NCBI GenBank assembly: GCA_001770235.1 | Contig: MEQN01000080.1 | Coordinates: 1-8,466 of the forward strand | Direction: 5' to 3' | Source: Betaproteobacteria bacterium RBG_16_58_11 | Lineage (GTDB): Bacteria > Pseudomonadota > Gammaproteobacteria > Burkholderiales > Thiobacteraceae | Length of the DNA stretch: 8,466 bases | Shown: positions 1 to 6,251 of the stretch, in pieces | Layout of the letters: every line of letters begins with the position of its first letter | Position numbering within the stretch: position 1 is the stretch's first letter | The notes under the pieces: model-generated | What the model saw: only the letters and a program-made list of their open reading frames with translations | What the model was told of the DNA's origin: nothing | Databases searched by the model: none | Made by a program: the position numbers and the translations under genes

Positions 1-775
1 GCCCATTGAGTATTTGCGCGTAGCCGCCCAGCGGCGTTTGGCAGCTTCCGGCCAGACGGCGGCTCATGGCGCGCTCGGCGGTGACGCAGGCGGCGGTATC
101 GGGATGATTGAGCGGGGCCATGAGTTCGATCAAATCTGCGCGTTTCGCCAAGCACTCGATGCCGATGGCGCCTTGGCCCACCGCCGGTAGGCTATCAGAT
201 GGCGCCAGGGTGGAGGCGATGCGCGCGCTCAATTCCAGGCGCTTTAATCCCGCCGCGGCGAGCACGATGGCGGCGTATTGGCCTTCATCCAATTTGCGCA
301 GCCGGGTTTGCACGTTGCCGCGCAGCGGTGCGATGACCAGATGCGGGTAATGCGCCTTGAGCAGCGCTTGGCGGCGTAGGCTGGAGGTGCCCACCACTGC
401 GCCCGCAGGCAGATCGGCAAGTTGTTTGTAATCGTTAGAAACCAGCGCGTCGCGCGGATCTTCTCGCTCGCCGATGGCGGCCAGGGTAAAGCCTTCGGGC
501 AGATTCATCGGTACGTCTTTCATGGAGTGCACGGCGATGTCGGCGCGCCCGTCCGCCATGGCGACTTCCAGCTCTTTCACGAACAGGCCCTTGCCGCCGA
601 TTTTGGCCAGCGGCGTATCCAGGATTTGATCGCCGGTGGTGGTCATGCCCAGGATGGAAACCGCCAGCTCCGGGTATAATGCGCGGGTTTTGGACTGGAT
701 GTGCCGCGCCTGCCACAGGGCAAGCAAGCTTTCACGCGAGGCGATAACGAGTTGGGAGGGTCGGCTGGAACTCAC
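1..775 (-). CDS. hemC: Hydroxymethylbilane synthase (porphobilinogen deaminase), 3' end outside window
   Basis: HemC condenses four porphobilinogen molecules into hydroxymethylbilane in the cytoplasm, an early step of heme, siroheme and corrin synthesis. Translating the minus strand from 775 gives 258 open codons to the window edge. The family signatures are present: an N-terminal [13 protein letters not shown] stretch, [18 protein letters not shown] with the catalytic aspartate at residue 87, [16 protein letters not shown], and [11 protein letters not shown] with the dipyrromethane-cofactor cysteine at residue 245. Asp87 and Cys245 are both offset by three from Asp84 and Cys242 of the E. coli enzyme, so the frame is intact. 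About 50 C-terminal residues are missing off the left edge. The start is GTG: an in-frame TAA lies 18 nt upstream (791-793) and no ATG precedes the conserved N-terminus. The ribosome site is weak. hemD usually follows and is probably just outside. Confidence 0.97.
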   Translation of the reverse strand, partial: MSSSRPSQLVIASRESLLALWQARHIQSKTRALYPELAVSILGMTTTGDQILDTPLAKIGGKGLFVKELEVAMADGRADIAVHSMKDVPMNLPEGFTLAAIGEREDPRDALVSNDYKQLADLPAGAVVGTSSLRRQALLKAHYPHLVIAPLRGNVQTRLRKLDEGQYAAIVLAAAGLKRLELSARIASTLAPSDSLPAVGQGAIGIECLAKRADLIELMAPLNHPDTAACVTAERAMSRRLAGSCQTPLGGYAQILNG

Positions 776-804
776 GGGCGGTCTTCTGTCTTAGATTAAG
801 AATG

Positions 805-818
805 GCCGCATGCGCGGC
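805..818. promoter_or_regulatory. Small palindrome in the hemC / thioredoxin-fold divergent spacer
   Basis: GCCGC (805-809) and GCGGC (814-818) form a perfect 5 bp inverted repeat around ATGC. It sits in the 54 bp spacer between the hemC GTG and the ATG at 830, directly ahead of the GGAG ribosome site at 819-822. It could be a small 5' hairpin or a chance GC-rich palindrome. I could not identify convincing -35/-10 boxes in this spacer for either direction. Confidence 0.25.
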
Positions 819-829
819 GGAGTTGAAAA

Positions 830-1333
830 ATGAATCGACTAAAGTTCGGAATTGGCTTATTTGCGGCTATTTTAGCATGCTGGGCGCTCGCCTCCGCGCA
901 CGCGGTGGAGCGCGGCAAGCTGCCCATGGCAACCGACTTATCCAAGGAGGCCAAGCTGGCGCGGGAAAAGCAGATACCAATTTTGATCCTGTTTTCCATG
1001 CGTGGCTGCCCTTATTGCACCCGGGTGCGGGAAGAAATTTTGATCCCCACCACGCTGAATGCCGAATACGACAATAAAGTGATCCTGCTCGAAGTCGATT
1101 CCAGCAACCACGCCAAATTGATCGATTTCGATGGAAAAGCAACCACCCAAGCCGATTTTGTCGCAAAAAACCGGGTCGGCCTGAGTCCAACGGTAAAATT
1201 CTTTGATCCCCAGGGGCGCGAAGTGGCGGACCCGATTGTGGGCTTGGTGACGGTGGATTACTACGGCGGGTATCTCGATCAAGCGATCGATACTTCGATT
1301 GCAAAGATTCGGGGGGCGGTTCCTGCGAATTAA
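830..1333 (+). CDS. Secreted thioredoxin-fold protein with CPYC active site
   Basis: This is a 167-residue thioredoxin-fold protein, likely periplasmic. Residues 1-25 form a Sec signal peptide: Lys/Arg near the start, a hydrophobic core, and an AHA cleavage site before Val26. Cys17 lies inside the hydrophobic core in a poor lipobox context (ILAC followed by Trp), so signal peptidase I cleavage is more likely than lipidation. The redox motif is GCPYC, with Cys60 and Cys63, after the beta strand IPILILFSMR. A likely cis-proline is Pro120 in LSPTVKFFD, which faces the active site in this fold. CPYC is typical of oxidoreductases of the SoxW / thioredoxin-like group; the actual partner (disulfide reduction, cytochrome c assembly, thiosulfate oxidation) cannot be read from the sequence. 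GGAG at 819-822 is a good ribosome site. It is transcribed divergently from hemC, so a role in heme-protein maturation is possible but only inferred. Confidence 0.85.
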   Translation: MNRLKFGIGLFAAILACWALASAHAVERGKLPMATDLSKEAKLAREKQIPILILFSMRGCPYCTRVREEILIPTTLNAEYDNKVILLEVDSSNHAKLIDFDGKATTQADFVAKNRVGLSPTVKFFDPQGREVADPIVGLVTVDYYGGYLDQAIDTSIAKIRGAVPAN

Positions 1334-1349
1334 CTAAAAAAGACCATTG

Positions 1350-1448
1350 AACCGCCAAGACGCCAAGAGCGCCAAGCAAAAAACTTAGAGATTGAAGCGG
1401 CAGCATCTATTACAGGGGTTTCTTGGCGTTCTTGGCGTCTTGGCGGTT
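1350..1448. repeat. Long inverted repeat with CGCCAAG-tandem arms
   Basis: The left arm (1350-1376) and right arm (1422-1448) are 27 nt each and reverse-complementary at 26 positions; the spacer is 45 nt. Each arm is internally repetitive: CGCCAAG recurs at 1353, 1361 and 1370, and its complement CTTGGCG at 1422, 1431 and 1439, i.e. with a step of 8-9 bp. It fills the gap between two convergent genes, starting 17 bp after the stop codon at 1333 and ending 10 bp before the algR stop. It could act as a bidirectional transcript-end hairpin, although it has no clear T-run, or be a copy of a dispersed intergenic repeat. No ORF fits inside. Confidence 0.85.
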
Positions 1449-1458
1449 AAAATGTTTC

Positions 1459-2232
1459 TCACCGCTTAAATTCCTTAATAATGTGCTGCTGGCGCCGGCT
1501 CACCGGCAGCCGTTCCGCCATCCCTCTGATCCGCGCCACCCAGCCGCTGCCGGCGCCTTCGCCCTCTTCCGGATCGTGATCCACGCGCTCGAAGCCTTCG
1601 ATGTAATCCCGTGCGAGCAGGCAGTTGCGGTGAATGCGCACGAAACGCTCGGTAAATTCTTGTTCCAATTTCACCAGTGATTCTTCCAGCAGGTACTCTT
1701 TCTCCAGCGTGCGCACGGTGACGTATTTCAGCTCGGCTTTCAGGAACACGACATCGGCCAGCGGCACCAGCAGGATACGGCCCCGGTCGCCGATGGAAAT
1801 ATGCGTGCGCGCCTTGCCTGCCGCGCTTTTCAGCGCTTCCATGCGGGTGGCGGTGAGGGCGCGGGCCTTTTGCAGCGCGGCGATCAGGCGTTCGGGGCGG
1901 ATCGGCTTGAGCAGGTAGTCGATGGCGTTCACTTCGAACGCTTGGATGGCGTAATCGTCATAGGCGGTGGTGAAAATCACCGCCGGGGCGGGTTCCAGCT
2001 TGAGCAAATGCTCGGCGGTTTCGATGCCGTCCATGACCGGCATGCGAATGTCGAGCAGCAACACGTGCGGCTTGCTGGCTTCGAGTTGGGCGATGGCTTC
2101 TTTACCGTTGCTCGCCTCGCCCACCACGGTCAACGGCAAGGCGGCGCTGCTGTCGGACAGCACATCGCGCAGGCGGCGGCGGGCCGGCGCTTCGTCGTCC
2201 ACGATCAAAATGCGCAAAGGGGTCTCGCTCAT
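1459..2232 (-). CDS. algR: LytTR-family response regulator, AlgR-like
   Basis: This is a 257-residue DNA-binding response regulator. Residues 1-125 are a receiver domain: acidic pair Asp12-Asp13, phospho-acceptor Asp61 in LLLDIRMPVMDG, switch residue Thr89 (VIFTTAYDDYAI), and Lys109 in LLKP. Residues from about 144 to the end are a LytTR DNA-binding domain, with ISIGDRGRILLVPLADVVFLKAE, the hallmark FVRIHRN and LPVSRRQ. An acidic/glycine stretch (DHDPEEGEGAGSG) makes the LytTR domain slightly longer than usual; P. aeruginosa AlgR is 248 residues. The partner kinase is the upstream gene, overlapping by ATGA, so the two are translationally coupled. In Pseudomonas, AlgZ/AlgR controls alginate, type IV pili and other surface traits. 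Whether those targets hold here is inference. hemC is nearby on the same strand but is separated by the plus-strand thioredoxin-fold gene. Confidence 0.93.
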   Translation of the reverse strand: MSETPLRILIVDDEAPARRRLRDVLSDSSAALPLTVVGEASNGKEAIAQLEASKPHVLLLDIRMPVMDGIETAEHLLKLEPAPAVIFTTAYDDYAIQAFEVNAIDYLLKPIRPERLIAALQKARALTATRMEALKSAAGKARTHISIGDRGRILLVPLADVVFLKAELKYVTVRTLEKEYLLEESLVKLEQEFTERFVRIHRNCLLARDYIEGFERVDHDPEEGEGAGSGWVARIRGMAERLPVSRRQQHIIKEFKR

Positions 2233-3254
2233 GGCGCCTCCGCTTTCACGTAGGGAAAAGTAATGTGTACCTGGTAGTGGCTGCCTTGCACTTCACATTT
2301 CAGCCGCGCCTCGGCATCGAAGTGCAGTTGCAGCCGCTCGCGGATATTTTGCATCGCCATTTTGTTGCCGGCATGGTGCGAGCCTTCTTTCAGGTAGGGG
2401 TTTTTGATCACCAGATTGACCTGGTCGCGGCTGTGAAAGATGTTGACCGAAATCTCGCCCGGCTCGGCCGCCGGCTCGATGCCGTGGTACACCGCGTTTT
2501 CCAGCAAGGGTTGCAGGATCAGGGGCGGCACCATGGCGTCTTTTGGCATTTTGTCGATGTGCCAGGCGATTTGCAGGCGATCGCCCAAGCGCAGATTTTC
2601 CAGTTCCAGATACTGCCAGCACAGATTGACTTCATCTTCCAGCCGCACCAGTTCGCGGTTTTCCTTCATCAATACCCGGAACAAATCGGCCAAATCCTGC
2701 AAGGCCCGTTCGGCGCGCTGCGGCTCGCTACGCACCAGGCTCATCACGGCGTTGATGCTATTGAACAGGAAATGCGGGCGGATGCGCGCTTGCAGCGCTT
2801 GCAGCCGCGCCTCGCCGATGGCCGGGGAGAGGATGCGGCTGCGCATATTGAAATACACCAGCAGCGTGGCGGTTGTTAACACGGTCAGCAGCCAGGCGCG
2901 GTCGAGCCGGCCCGCGCCCTCAAACATAAAAATCCGCTTCAGCAGCAGCACATGCACCGCCGTGACACAGGCCAGCGCAATGGCCAGCACCGCCGCCACG
3001 CCGTAGTGATAGGGCAGTCGCAGCAGTGGTTTTTTGAGCCCGCACAGCAGCGCCAGACATAAGAGCAGCGCGGGTTGCATCATGAGCGAGACCTGTTGCA
3101 ACTCGCCCCATACCGCGGCATAGCCCTGCACCCGCACCAGCGCCGCGGCCAGGCCCATGAGATTGACGATCACCAGCACGCGCAGCATCACGCCCAGATT
3201 GCAGAAGTCCGGCAGCGTGACGGGGTAGGCATTATTTTGATTTATACTTGGCAT
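2229..3254 (-). CDS. algZ: LytS-type sensor histidine kinase, AlgZ/FimS-like
   Basis: This 341-residue membrane kinase is the likely phosphodonor for AlgR. The N-terminal motif LPDFCNLGVMLRVL is typical of the AlgZ family and supports the ATG at 3254. Hydrophobic segments lie at roughly 22-42, 58-73, 86-105 and 121-135, giving about four transmembrane helices with very little periplasmic sequence, so the signal is probably sensed in or at the membrane. The phospho-acceptor is His161 in RPHFLFNSIN (His_kinase family). An N box follows with Asn253 in LQPLLENAVYHGI, and then GNKMAMQNIRERL (296-308). The usual DxGxG nucleotide-binding box is replaced by NP (285-286), a divergence I associate with this family. 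The ribosome site is weak. The 29 bp to divergent argH is the whole spacer, so its promoter must overlap the start of argH. Its stop overlaps the algR start. Confidence 0.93.
   Translation of the reverse strand: MPSINQNNAYPVTLPDFCNLGVMLRVLVIVNLMGLAAALVRVQGYAAVWGELQQVSLMMQPALLLCLALLCGLKKPLLRLPYHYGVAAVLAIALACVTAVHVLLLKRIFMFEGAGRLDRAWLLTVLTTATLLVYFNMRSRILSPAIGEARLQALQARIRPHFLFNSINAVMSLVRSEPQRAERALQDLADLFRVLMKENRELVRLEDEVNLCWQYLELENLRLGDRLQIAWHIDKMPKDAMVPPLILQPLLENAVYHGIEPAAEPGEISVNIFHSRDQVNLVIKNPYLKEGSHHAGNKMAMQNIRERLQLHFDAEARLKCEVQGSHYQVHITFPYVKAEAP
3243..3248 (+). promoter_or_regulatory. Candidate -10 element for argH, inside the start of algZ
   Basis: TATACT on the plus strand is a good match to a sigma-70 -10 box, 36 nt ahead of the argH start codon. 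It lies within the first codons of the divergent algZ gene. No good -35 box is visible at the expected distance, so this is a weak call. If real, the argH promoter and the algZ 5' end share the same DNA. Confidence 0.3.
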
Positions 3255-3283
3255 CTGTCTATTGTGGTTAAGGCCTATTCCCG

Positions 3284-4687
3284 ATGCAAGAAAAACCCGC
3301 GAAAGAAAAACAAAGCGGCGGCGCTTGGTCCGGGCGCTTTAGCGAGCCGGTGGACGAATTGGTGAAACGCTTTACCGCGTCGGTCGCCTTTGATAAGCGG
3401 CTGGCGCTGTTCGACATCCAGGGCTCCCTCGCGCACGCGCAAATGCTGGCCGAAGTAGGCCTACTATCAGAGACTGATCTCGGGAATATCCGGCTGGGCA
3501 TGGAGCGCATCCGGGGCGAGATCGAGTCCGGCAAATTCCATTGGTCGGTCGATCAAGAAGATGTGCACATGAATATCGAGCGCCGGCTGACCGAGCTGGC
3601 GGGCGATGCGGGTAAGCGCCTGCATACTGCCCGCAGCCGCAACGACCAGGTGGCGACCGACATCCGGCTTTACTTACGCGACGCCATCGACCGCTTGCAG
3701 GATCGCATCCGCGCCTTTCAGCTCGCGCTGCTCGACCTGGCCGAAACGCACGCCGCGACCGTGATGCCCGGCTTTACCCATCTGCAAGTGGCGCAGCCGG
3801 TCACCTTCGGCCATCACCTCATGGCCTATTTCGAGATGTTGAAGCGCGACGCAGGCCGGTTGAGTGATGCGCGCAAACGCGTGAACCAACTCCCCTTGGG
3901 CAGCGCGGCGCTGGCCGGCACCGGCTACCCCATTCAACGCGAGCGGGTGGCGGCCTTGCTCGGCTTCGACGGCATATGTGAAAACTCGCTCGACGCCGTT
4001 TCCGACCGCGATTTTGCGATTGAAACGGCCAACGCCTGCGCCATGATCATGATTCACCTCTCGCGCTTTTCCGAAGAGCTGATTCTGTGGATGAGCCCGC
4101 GCTATGGTTTCATCCGGCTCGCCGACCGCTTTTGCACCGGCTCCTCCATCATGCCGCAGAAGCGCAATCCGGATGTGCCGGAATTGGTGCGCGGCAAAAC
4201 CGGGCGCGTGATCGGACATTTGATGGGCTTGTTTACCCTGATGAAAGGCCAGCCGCTGGCCTACAATAAAGATAACCAAGAGGACAAAGAGCCGCTGTTC
4301 GATACCGTAGATACGGTGCTGGATAGCCTGACCCTGTATGCCGACATGATGGGCGGCCTCACGGTGAACGCGGAAGCGATGCGCGCCGCGGCACGCGAGG
4401 GCTTCGCCACCGCGACCGACTTGGCCGATTATTTGGTGAAAAAAGGCCTGCCGTTCCGCGATGCGCACGAAGTGGTGGCGCGCGCCGTGCGCCATGCAGA
4501 GGAGCAGCACTGCGATTTGGCGGATCTGCCCTTGGAAACGCTCAAGCAATTCTCGGATTTGGTCGGCCCGGATGTATTTGAAGTCCTGACCCTGGAAGGC
4601 TCGCTGGCGAGCCGCAGCCATATCGGCGGCACCGCGCCGCAAGCGGTGCGCGCCGCCATTCAACGTGCTCGGGAAGCGTTTCAGTAA
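3284..4687 (+). CDS. argH: Argininosuccinate lyase
   Basis: ArgH cleaves argininosuccinate to arginine and fumarate, the last step of arginine synthesis, as a cytoplasmic homotetramer of the aspartase/fumarase superfamily. At 467 residues it matches the usual length (E. coli 457). Signatures in order: [20 protein letters not shown] near the N-terminus, [38 protein letters not shown] with the catalytic-region His166, [15 protein letters not shown], and the flexible [12 protein letters not shown] loop (286-297) that carries the catalytic serine. The frame is intact and all key motifs are present. AAGG at 3270-3273 serves as a modest ribosome site for the ATG at 3284. It is divergent from algZ and probably cotranscribed with the small gene 9 bp downstream. 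The argH/algZ divergence matches the arrangement I recall from Pseudomonas. Confidence 0.98.
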   Translation: MQEKPAKEKQSGGAWSGRFSEPVDELVKRFTASVAFDKRLALFDIQGSLAHAQMLAEVGLLSETDLGNIRLGMERIRGEIESGKFHWSVDQEDVHMNIERRLTELAGDAGKRLHTARSRNDQVATDIRLYLRDAIDRLQDRIRAFQLALLDLAETHAATVMPGFTHLQVAQPVTFGHHLMAYFEMLKRDAGRLSDARKRVNQLPLGSAALAGTGYPIQRERVAALLGFDGICENSLDAVSDRDFAIETANACAMIMIHLSRFSEELILWMSPRYGFIRLADRFCTGSSIMPQKRNPDVPELVRGKTGRVIGHLMGLFTLMKGQPLAYNKDNQEDKEPLFDTVDTVLDSLTLYADMMGGLTVNAEAMRAAAREGFATATDLADYLVKKGLPFRDAHEVVARAVRHAEEQHCDLADLPLETLKQFSDLVGPDVFEVLTLEGSLASRSHIGGTAPQAVRAAIQRAREAFQ

Positions 4688-4696
4688 AGGGAAAAC

Positions 4697-5092
4697 ATGG
4701 AATTTTTTACACAATCATGGGTTGAAGGCTTCGCACAAAAGTGGAACGCCGATAGCGAGATGGTCAAGCCCTTGGCTGAGACCAGCTTCTCCGCCGTGAT
4801 CGCTTTTGGCTACCCTGGGCAAGCAGAGCCCAGCGTGATGCTGGAAGTCGTCAATGGAAAAGTGGAACGCGCCGGACTAGTGAATAAGGTCGCGCAACTG
4901 CCGGCCATCGATTGGGATCTGCGCGCCCTGCCCGAGCAATGGCTGATGTGGCACTCCAAGCCGCTCACGCTCTCAGGCCTGGGGGTGGCGGTGCAAAACG
5001 GGCAATTGCTATTCAAGGCCGGGGATTACCGCAAGATGATCCGGACACCGAGCTTGGCCAGTCCTTTTTTGCGGTTTTTTAATCTGTTGTAA
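4697..5092 (+). CDS. SCP2-like (sterol-carrier-domain-like) small protein
   Basis: This is a 131-residue cytoplasmic protein with no signal peptide or membrane helix. Its features resemble the SCP2-like lipid-binding family found in many proteobacteria: an N-terminal WVEGFAQKWNAD helix, a strand-rich middle (FSAVIAFGYPGQ, SVMLEVVNGKV), DWDLRALPEQW, and LSGLGVAVQNGQLLFKAGDYRKMI, in which a small ligand-binding sheet ends in the GDYRKMIR motif. This assignment is by pattern only; no catalytic residues are expected in the family, and ligand and role are unknown. AAAGGG (4686-4691), overlapping the argH stop, is a strong ribosome site, so it is very likely cotranscribed with argH. Its stop is 2 bp from the end of the convergent marR-like gene, leaving no room for a terminator between them. 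Confidence 0.75.
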   Translation: MEFFTQSWVEGFAQKWNADSEMVKPLAETSFSAVIAFGYPGQAEPSVMLEVVNGKVERAGLVNKVAQLPAIDWDLRALPEQWLMWHSKPLTLSGLGVAVQNGQLLFKAGDYRKMIRTPSLASPFLRFFNLL

Positions 5093-5094
5093 CC

Positions 5095-5664
5095 CTATTG
5101 CGGCGTGTGCAGCCGGCAAATCTGCCGCGTTTCCGGCACCGCTAACCGATCACCCGACAGGCCGCAATTGTAAATCCGGGCACTTTCGCGCTGCAGATGG
5201 ACGCAGGTGTTGCACACGCCAAAAGGCCGTTCATTTTGCATGGCTTGCAAGTTGCGCAGCGTTTCCAGCAGCACCAGCACCGTGGTTTTGACCCGCGCCG
5301 GGCTCACGTTCGCAGCGGCGGTTTGCCACACGGGGGCAAGTTGGGCGTCTTTCATCAGGCGCTTGCCGGCGGCGGAAAGCTTGAGCCGCACCACCCGCTT
5401 ATCCGCCTCATCCACATAGCGCGCGACCAAGCCTTTCCGATACAGCAAGAGCAGGCTTTGCGAGACCGTGCCCTTGGTCAGGCCCAGATATTCGGTCAGC
5501 GCTTGGGGGGTATTGCTGTAACGGTTGGCTTGTTTCAGATAGCTCAAAGCTTGTAAATGTACCGGGTGCAGCCGGTACGTGCTGCCCACGCGGCGCATTT
5601 CGGCGCGGATCACGTTGCCTAAACGTTCGGTCAATTCCAGCAGGGTGAAAGCGTTCTTGCGCAT
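5095..5664 (-). CDS. MarR-family regulator with C-terminal four-cysteine tail
   Basis: This is a 189-residue transcription regulator. Residues about 7-140 form a MarR winged-helix fold: a dimerization helix, the recognition region TEYLGLTKGTVSQSLLLLYRKG (57-78), and a wing with DEADKRVVRLKLSAAGKRL, in which Asp88-Lys-Arg90 matches the family DxR wing. An additional tail of about 40 residues (147-189) carries Cys151, Cys154, Cys167 and Cys183 in a C-x2-C-x12-C-x15-C arrangement, with His156 and His186 nearby. That pattern suggests a bound metal (zinc or an iron-sulfur cluster) or a thiol sensor; this is inference. AGGAG with 7 nt spacing gives a strong ribosome site for the ATG at 5664. A palindrome sits just upstream, as expected for autoregulation. 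The nearest gene upstream on the same strand is cyaY, an iron-handling gene, which fits a metal theme, but targets are unknown. Confidence 0.88.
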   Translation of the reverse strand: MRKNAFTLLELTERLGNVIRAEMRRVGSTYRLHPVHLQALSYLKQANRYSNTPQALTEYLGLTKGTVSQSLLLLYRKGLVARYVDEADKRVVRLKLSAAGKRLMKDAQLAPVWQTAAANVSPARVKTTVLVLLETLRNLQAMQNERPFGVCNTCVHLQRESARIYNCGLSGDRLAVPETRQICRLHTPQ

Positions 5665-5672
5665 GGCCTACT

Positions 5673-5700
5673 CCTGAAACCTTGCCTGAAAATAGGTTTC
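5673..5700 (-). promoter_or_regulatory. Candidate autoregulatory operator upstream of the MarR-family gene
   Basis: GAAACCT (5676-5682) and AGGTTTC (5694-5700) form a perfect 7 bp inverted repeat with an 11 bp spacer, 12 to 36 bp upstream of the regulator's start codon and next to its ribosome site. Superimposed on it is a direct repeat, CCTGAAA at 5673-5679 and 5685-5691, spaced 12 bp. MarR dimers usually bind inverted repeats of this size near their own promoters. The spacing and location are seen in the sequence; binding is inferred. Confidence 0.5.
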
Positions 5701-5763
5701 GTGACGATACCATATTAGACGTCAGGCGTCAGGATTCGGGGTGAGGACAAGCAAAGACTGTTA

Positions 5764-5855
5764 GCCGCGAATTAACGCCAATTAGCGCGAATTAAAATCG
5801 AATTCGTCGCGCCAGCTTTGGGTTTTGTTCGCGTTAATTCGCGTTAATCCGCGGC
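5764..5855. repeat. Long inverted repeat with GCGAATTAAC-tandem arms
   Basis: The left arm 5764-5791 and right arm 5828-5855 are 28 nt each and reverse-complementary at 25 positions, with a 36 nt spacer. The left arm is built on a strict 10 bp period: GCGAATTAAC at 5767, a variant at 5777, and GCGAATTAA at 5787. The right arm repeats the complement. It lies in the 208 bp gap between the end of cyaY and the start of the MarR-family gene, 17 bp past the cyaY stop in transcription order. It could be a dispersed intergenic repeat, a transcript-end hairpin for cyaY, or both. The remainder of the gap (5701-5763) shows only a short GTCAGGC/GTCAGGA doublet at 5721-5734. Confidence 0.82.
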
Positions 5856-5872
5856 AAAAACGCCTTTCGCCA

Positions 5873-6187
5873 CTACTTGATACTGATCACTTCCCCCGCC
5901 TGCTGGCTGGCGTAGGCGGAGAGCGATTGGAACAACTCCGAACCATCGCGCGTGTTGCGCCAGGCGGCGCCGTCCCAGCGGTAATGGTAGCCGCCCGATT
6001 TGGCCGCGACCCAGATTTCTTGCGTGGGGCCTTGGCGGTTGATGATGATTTTGCCGCCATCCTCGAATTCGAGGCTGAGGATGCCGCCCGCGGTTTCGTA
6101 GTCGAGGCCGGCATCGCTCGCATCGAGCGCGGCCTCGATTTTGAGGAAGGTGGCGTCGACAAGCTGGTTGAACTCGGTTTCGGTCAT
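5873..6187 (-). CDS. cyaY: Frataxin-like iron-binding protein CyaY
   Basis: CyaY is the bacterial frataxin, a small cytoplasmic iron-binding protein that modulates iron-sulfur cluster assembly through IscS. The 104-residue product matches the usual length of about 106. It starts with an acidic helix (TETEFNQLVDATFLKIEAALD), with Glu/Asp at 3, 5, 11, 18 and 22 forming the iron-binding ridge, then the sheet with LEFEDGGKIIINRQGP (39-54) and the hallmark EIWVAAKSGGYHYRW (57-71), and a C-terminal helix. I chose the ATG at 6187 because MTETEF is the normal family start and GGGA lies about 8 nt upstream; longer in-frame starts (to 6271) would run into the divergent lptM start and add residues with no counterpart in the family. 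It is divergent from lptM with a 64 bp spacer. Confidence 0.95.
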   Translation of the reverse strand: MTETEFNQLVDATFLKIEAALDASDAGLDYETAGGILSLEFEDGGKIIINRQGPTQEIWVAAKSGGYHYRWDGAAWRNTRDGSELFQSLSAYASQQAGEVISIK

Positions 6188-6223
6188 GAATTTTCCCAAA
6201 AAATTTGAAATGGAATTAAGATG

Positions 6224-6251
6224 CGGGTTCATTTTGATTGTCGTGAACCCG
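6224..6251. promoter_or_regulatory. Inverted repeat abutting the lptM start codon
   Basis: CGGGTTCA (6224-6231) and TGAACCCG (6244-6251) form a perfect 8 bp inverted repeat with a 12 nt spacer. The right arm ends on the base before the lptM ATG, and no clear Shine-Dalgarno sequence lies elsewhere. In RNA it would sequester the ribosome-binding region; as DNA it could be an operator in the cyaY/lptM divergent spacer. No firm promoter boxes are visible; TTGAAA at 6206-6211 is at most a weak -35 candidate for the plus strand. Confidence 0.55.

Noticed and set aside
867..1406. 179-codon open frame on the minus strand opposite the thioredoxin-fold gene
   Set aside because: It spans the inverted repeat and the antisense of a clear signal peptide plus CPYC protein; its own start lacks a ribosome site and the product is low-complexity.
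2265..2879. 204-codon plus-strand open frame opposite algZ
   Set aside because: The minus strand encodes the kinase with H and N boxes; the plus product is His/Gln-rich with no recognisable domain.
3674..4714. 346-codon open frame on the minus strand opposite argH
   Set aside because: The sense strand encodes a complete ArgH with all motifs; the antisense product is rich in His/Gln/Arg and shows no family features. It is a shadow of GC-rich codon use.
5721..5740. Short doublet GTCAGGC/GTCAGGA as a tandem repeat or binding site
   Set aside because: Only two near-identical 7-mers with no symmetry; too little to call a feature.
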